Translations under genes and position numbers: made by a program
Notes under the pieces: generated by a model
The model's database searches: none
Seen by the model: only the letters and a program-made list of their open reading frames with translations
Told to the model about the DNA's origin: nothing
NCBI RefSeq assembly: GCF_001625305.1
Contig: NW_017803965.1
Span: 2,295,598-2,359,597 of the forward strand
Length of the DNA: 64,000 nt
Direction: 5' to 3'
Origin: Branchiostoma belcheri
Lineage: Eukaryota; Chordata; Leptocardii; Amphioxiformes; Branchiostomatidae
Part shown: one piece after another, positions 61,201-64,000 of the stretch
How the letters are laid out: every line of letters starts with the position of its first letter
How positions within the stretch are numbered: the first letter of the stretch is position 1

Positions 61201-64000
61201 ACAAAGACATCTGGACTGAATCGGCGACAGAAATCAAGAACTGAAAGGAAGATTTTCAAGATTCCATGTTCCCTAACATCAAAAGACTGTATTTTTGGTT
61301 CAATAGTCTTTGTTCATTGAATAATACGTATCATGTTTGACTATTTTTAGGAGCTGTTGCATTTCAGTGGTATAATGCTGTCATATGGTCTTTAATAATT
61401 TCTGAAGTTACCAGTTTGCTACAAATATTTTTCAACTGGTTATAAGCATTGTTATTAGAAATTGAAGAGTAGAAATTAGCCAAAATTACAGCAGAGTTTA
61501 AAGACATCACAAAACACTGAAGTCAACAATCTTTTTATCATATCTTGTTAGCAAGAAGCTGTTACTAAGCAACAACAGACATGTGACCACAAGCCAATCA
61601 CAAGAAGGCAGGATTAATCACAGAACAAAGGCTGCGTTTCTAGCTTTGCCCAACATCATGCTCATTTACCGAGGCACCGGACACGGTGTCGAGTCTGGCG
61701 CGAACCGGCGCGATGGACTGCTGAAGGCGGTGCTGCATCTGGCTCCACAAAGAACACAGTCAGTCAGCCAATTAAATGCATTGATTTAGTCACATGACCA
61801 GTCAGTCAGCCAACCAGATGCACCAGTTTAGTCACATGACCAGTTAGTCAGCCAACCAGATGCACCAGTTTAGTCACATGACCAAATGCAGGTGGTTGTT
61901 GTTAGTACAGCAACAAATAGGGAGCCAGAATTTAAGTTAACAAAGTGCATAGAAACTTTTTTCACATTAAAACAAGATGCTTTTCATTTCTTCAGGTTTC
62001 GACGTGTCTTTGATGCATAAAATGATCCAGAAAACTTCAGAAAAATACAAATGACAGATGTGACAAGAAACAAAAATAACATGTGCTTGAACAATGTGGA
62101 ATTCTATAAGCTCATTTTTTGCCACATCATGTGTGCCAAGTTCTGCAGAAGCTGGCATGGTAAATGTGGCTAGTGAAAGAAGCAAGGATCTCTCCAACTT
62201 CATATTTTCCATCCTCTCAGTTGAACTCCCTGTGTAGGCACCTGCCTTATGTGGCATGCATGCTCCCCTGGAAAAATTTTAGACTTGACCTTCTGAAATG
62301 CTACTTGCTGGATTTTGAGAGGGGAATTTCAAACGTGGTCGTTCTGAGACATTCAAGGATGGAAGGACTGATGTGGGAGAGAGCCCTGATAGAAAGTACA
62401 AGAGATGAATACATGTCATAACATCAGCATGAAAGTTCATCTGAGTTGGTCAATTACATTATGAAAAACTTAAACTGTTCTCCAACTCAAAATTTGACTC
62501 ACCAGAAATTTTCGACTGAATCACTCAGTCATCCTCAGCTATCTGACCCAAATGCTGTGGCCATGTGATTTTTCCCACGTGTGACGTCAGCAAAGGGTCA
62601 AAGGTTGTCTGAAGTCAATACCGCCCCCCGTCCCAGTTGAGCGATGGTTGAAGTGCCCTTTGCTGATGTCACACGTGGGAAAAATCACGTGTCCACAGCA
62701 TTTGGGTCAGATAGCTGAGGAAGACTGAGTGATTCAGTCGAAAATTTCTGGTGAGTCAAATTTTCAGTTGGAGAACAGTTTAAGTTTTTCATAATGTCAT
62801 AACATCATAACACTAGAGTTCCGGCCATTCAGAGGCACCAATTGTTAACACCATACAGCTGCAACATAATCTGCGACACTTGAATCAGTTTTTTCTTTAA
62901 ACCAAATTGTTCTGTGTGTGCAAAGGACCACTTTGAGATGCTGGAGACCAGCTCGACCAGGGCTTCTGGGAAACGTTCCCTAACATCCCTCTACACAGCC
63001 GTCCCGCCTACTAAACGTTCTAGCAATCCCAAAGCAGCTGCCACAAATTTGCCTTTTGTCTAATGAGCTGTACCATGTACCACCCCATACCTTGCTAGTG
63101 GAGGCCTTATAAGTGGTTTTCAGTTTCTGTGAGAGTTGACTGGATGCTGGAAAAATAAAATAAAGTAATGTCAGCAATAAATCAAACAGTCTAACAGTTC
63201 ATCATTCCACATTCAAGCTAGATATAGGCAATATGATGTTATAATGTAAAGGAAAGCATAGTTAGTTTATCTCTTCTCTACAAATACAGGTCTTGAAATA
63301 CTAGGTGCAAGCGCTGGTTAGTGCAAGTAAAGTTGGAGCTGTGTAGGTTTTTCTGATGTCTATACTACCTGCACTTAATCTGCACTGGTCCATGTGCTGG
63401 GTTTATATATACATCTAGGTATTTTTATTTGCATTGTCTGTTACCAACTATGACAGTTAAAAGAAACAATGTCAATGGTTTTTGAACAGTTTTTAGTATG
63501 ATCCATACTTCTCAAAGCCTGAGTGGCACAGGTAAAAATGCCTGATACAGGTTATTTTCAATGTTACTGTGTTTCATTACTACAATGCCACATCCCTTAT
63601 TGAACATACACTTACACTTGTTCTTAGCGATATTGGCCTTGGCGGTTCCATCCAGTGACTCCTCCCCCATGGGTTTATCACTGGTGCCAGCCTCAAGTCT
63701 CTCTGTTAGGACCTCCACCTTCTCCTGAACTGCAGTGAGATACCCAATCACATGTCAACACTATCAGGACCTCTACCTTCTCCTGAACTGCAGTGAGATA
63801 CCCAATCACATGTCAACATTATCAGGACCTCTACCTTCTCCTGAACTGCAGTGAGATACCCAATCACATGTCAACATTATCAGGACCTCTACCTTCTCCT
63901 GAACTGTAGTGAGATACCCAATCACATGTCAACATTATCAGGACCTCTACCTTCTCCTGAACTGCAGTGAGATACCCAATCACATGTCAACATCATCAGG
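55253..64000 (-). CDS. WDR37: WD repeat-containing protein 37 (N-terminus beyond window)
   Basis: Minus-strand exons inside the window: 63729-63616, 63146-63091, 61738-61670 (possible cassette), 60684-60552, 59915-59799, 59598-59528, 58765-58714, 57876-57800, 57535-57409, 57151-57010, 56629-56495, 55971-55857, 55372-55253; all joins keep phase. Roughly the first 100 residues lie past 64000. WDR37 is a WD40 scaffold that in mammals binds PACS1/PACS2. Seen in order are a helical [11 protein letters not shown] segment, [17 protein letters not shown], then WD units with [104 protein letters not shown] and GFDRQVIGW, matching human WDR37. The C-terminus (QIVTAVA) differs from human. A minisatellite covers the acceptor of the 63729 exon. 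Confidence 0.93.
55620..55830 (-). repeat. tRNA-derived SINE in WDR37 intron
   Basis: On the minus strand, GTAGTGTGGATAGTGCATTG and GGTTGAGAGTTTGAATCCC resemble A and B boxes at tRNA-like spacing, followed by a tail containing AAATGTCCTGCCC-type sequence reversed. It lies between the last two WDR37 exons. It is SINE-like, not a functional tRNA. Confidence 0.6.
56330..56470. repeat. 31-bp minisatellite, about four units
   Basis: GATGCATGAATCAAAATCAC recurs at 56350, 56381, 56412 and 56443, exactly 31 bases apart, with only one or two differences per unit. It lies in WDR37 intron sequence just past the 56495 exon boundary. Confidence 0.92.
58218..58340. repeat. CpG-rich hairpin plus 19-bp tandem repeat
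   Basis: GCCGTTCGGACGT (58218-58230) is the reverse complement of ACGTCCGAACGGC (58258-58270). TACGTTAGGATCG then recurs at 58271, 58290 and 58309, a 19-base period, followed by two GATGACGTTC units. CpG density here is far above the surrounding AT-rich intron of WDR37. Confidence 0.75.
59160..59445. repeat. Degenerate GCAGGT-family repeat
   Basis: Opens GAGCTCAAAATACTGGGTGC and closes with AATTTTGAGCCCTG, so the ends (GAGCTCAAAAT / ATTTTGAGCCC) are inverted. It resembles 53160-53470. Lies in WDR37 intron sequence. Confidence 0.45.
59960..60110. repeat. SINE-like fragment
   Basis: GTTGATCCACTGTGTCTAGGGCACGGTATC ... GGCAGAGCCC ... CCACCACC, read in pieces, matches 24205-24270 in the same order. 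Lies in WDR37 intron sequence. Confidence 0.5.
60150..60412. repeat. Degenerate minisatellite of CAGGGACAGGGATGGT units
   Basis: At least seven imperfect repeats of 'AGTACCAGGGACAGGGATGGT(G/A)TT', at spacing of roughly 30-40 bases. Units are too diverged for a fixed period. Confidence 0.75.
61670..61738 (-). CDS. WDR37: Possible extra cassette exon of WDR37
   Basis: A 69-base open segment has a CAG acceptor before it and GTAAAT donor after it, phase 0 at both ends. It encodes [20 protein letters not shown] then GAS, between STSK and IVSSF, which are contiguous in human WDR37. Its GC content is well above the surrounding intron. It could be a lineage-specific or alternative exon, or, because it opens with ATG, an internal transcript start. 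Confidence 0.5.
61757..61885. repeat. 42-bp minisatellite, about three units
   Basis: CAGCCAACCAGATGCACCAG and TTTAGTCACATGACCAGT alternate with a 42-base period; the first unit is the most diverged (GCATTGATTTAGTCACATGAC). It lies just upstream, in transcript sense, of the possible cassette exon. Confidence 0.85.
62456..62797. mobile_element. Foldback element with about 145-bp inverted arms
   Basis: The left arm starts ACATTATGAAAAACTTAAAC and the right arm ends GTTTAAGTTTTTCATAATGT. The arms pair over about 145 bases with few mismatches, through CTATCTGACCCAAATGCTGTGG-type and CACACGTGGGAAAAATCACG-type blocks, around a spacer of about 45 bases. No transposase. A target duplication was not clear. 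Transcribed as part of the WDR37 intron it could form a long hairpin. Confidence 0.85.
63293..63415. repeat. Single diverged copy of the 89-bp minisatellite unit
   Basis: Reverse complement contains ACCCAGCACATGGACCAGTG, GTGCAGGTAGTATAGACATC and CTTGCACTAACCAGCG-type sequence, matching the unit repeated at 23223-23488. Confidence 0.6.
63727..64000. repeat. 58-bp minisatellite copying a WDR37 splice acceptor
   Basis: GAACTG(C/T)AGTGAGATACCC occurs at 63727, 63785, 63843, 63901 and 63959, exactly 58 bases apart, and the array continues past the window end. The first unit contains the real acceptor (CTGCAG|TTCAGGAGAAGG, minus strand) and first codons of the exon ending at 63616. Later units repeat this junction. 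Confidence 0.93.

Overview
The window is animal nuclear DNA: every gene is split by short GT-AG introns, and both strands are dense in small transposon relics and minisatellites. The proteins look like an invertebrate deuterostome's. They align closely with human orthologues but precede vertebrate duplications (one cyclin T, not T1/T2). With this repeat style, a lancelet (Branchiostoma) is the best guess; that is inference, since no search was run.

Nine protein genes are supported, with exon joins that keep frame throughout. In order: (1) 235-2183, minus, a secreted ferritin-like (VioB-type) protein; (2) 7837-15680, plus, methionine synthase reductase MTRR, 16 coding exons; (3, 4) 16907-20340 and 21693-24728, plus, two tandem copies of methylsterol monooxygenase MSMO1; (5) 26212-28407, minus, V-ATPase subunit F; (6) 29121-33411, plus, uridine phosphorylase, head-to-head with (5); (7) 35345-42790, minus, cyclin T, 12 exons; (8) 44194-48565, plus, KANSL2, head-to-head with (7); (9) 49670-53645, plus, mitochondrial methionine aminopeptidase METAP1D. 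A tenth gene, WDR37 (minus, 55253 to beyond 64000), is cut by the window end and lacks its N-terminal exons.

The genes are mostly housekeeping and do not form one pathway: one-carbon/cobalamin metabolism, sterol C4-demethylation, vesicle acidification, pyrimidine salvage, transcription elongation, chromatin acetylation and mitochondrial protein maturation. The meaningful linkages are the MSMO1 tandem pair and the two divergent promoter regions.

The rest is repeats: a perfect 41-bp-arm palindrome (7141-7223), Tc1-like, Harbinger-like and hAT-like non-autonomous elements with target-site duplications, a 342-bp inverted repeat (62456-62797), tRNA-like SINE fragments, and several minisatellites. 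One 58-bp array (63727-64000) repeatedly copies a WDR37 splice acceptor. I found no CRISPR array, operon-like system or viral gene. The most unusual items are the secreted VioB-type protein, the copied splice-acceptor array, a templated A-B-A duplication inside cyclin T, and a candidate extra WDR37 exon.
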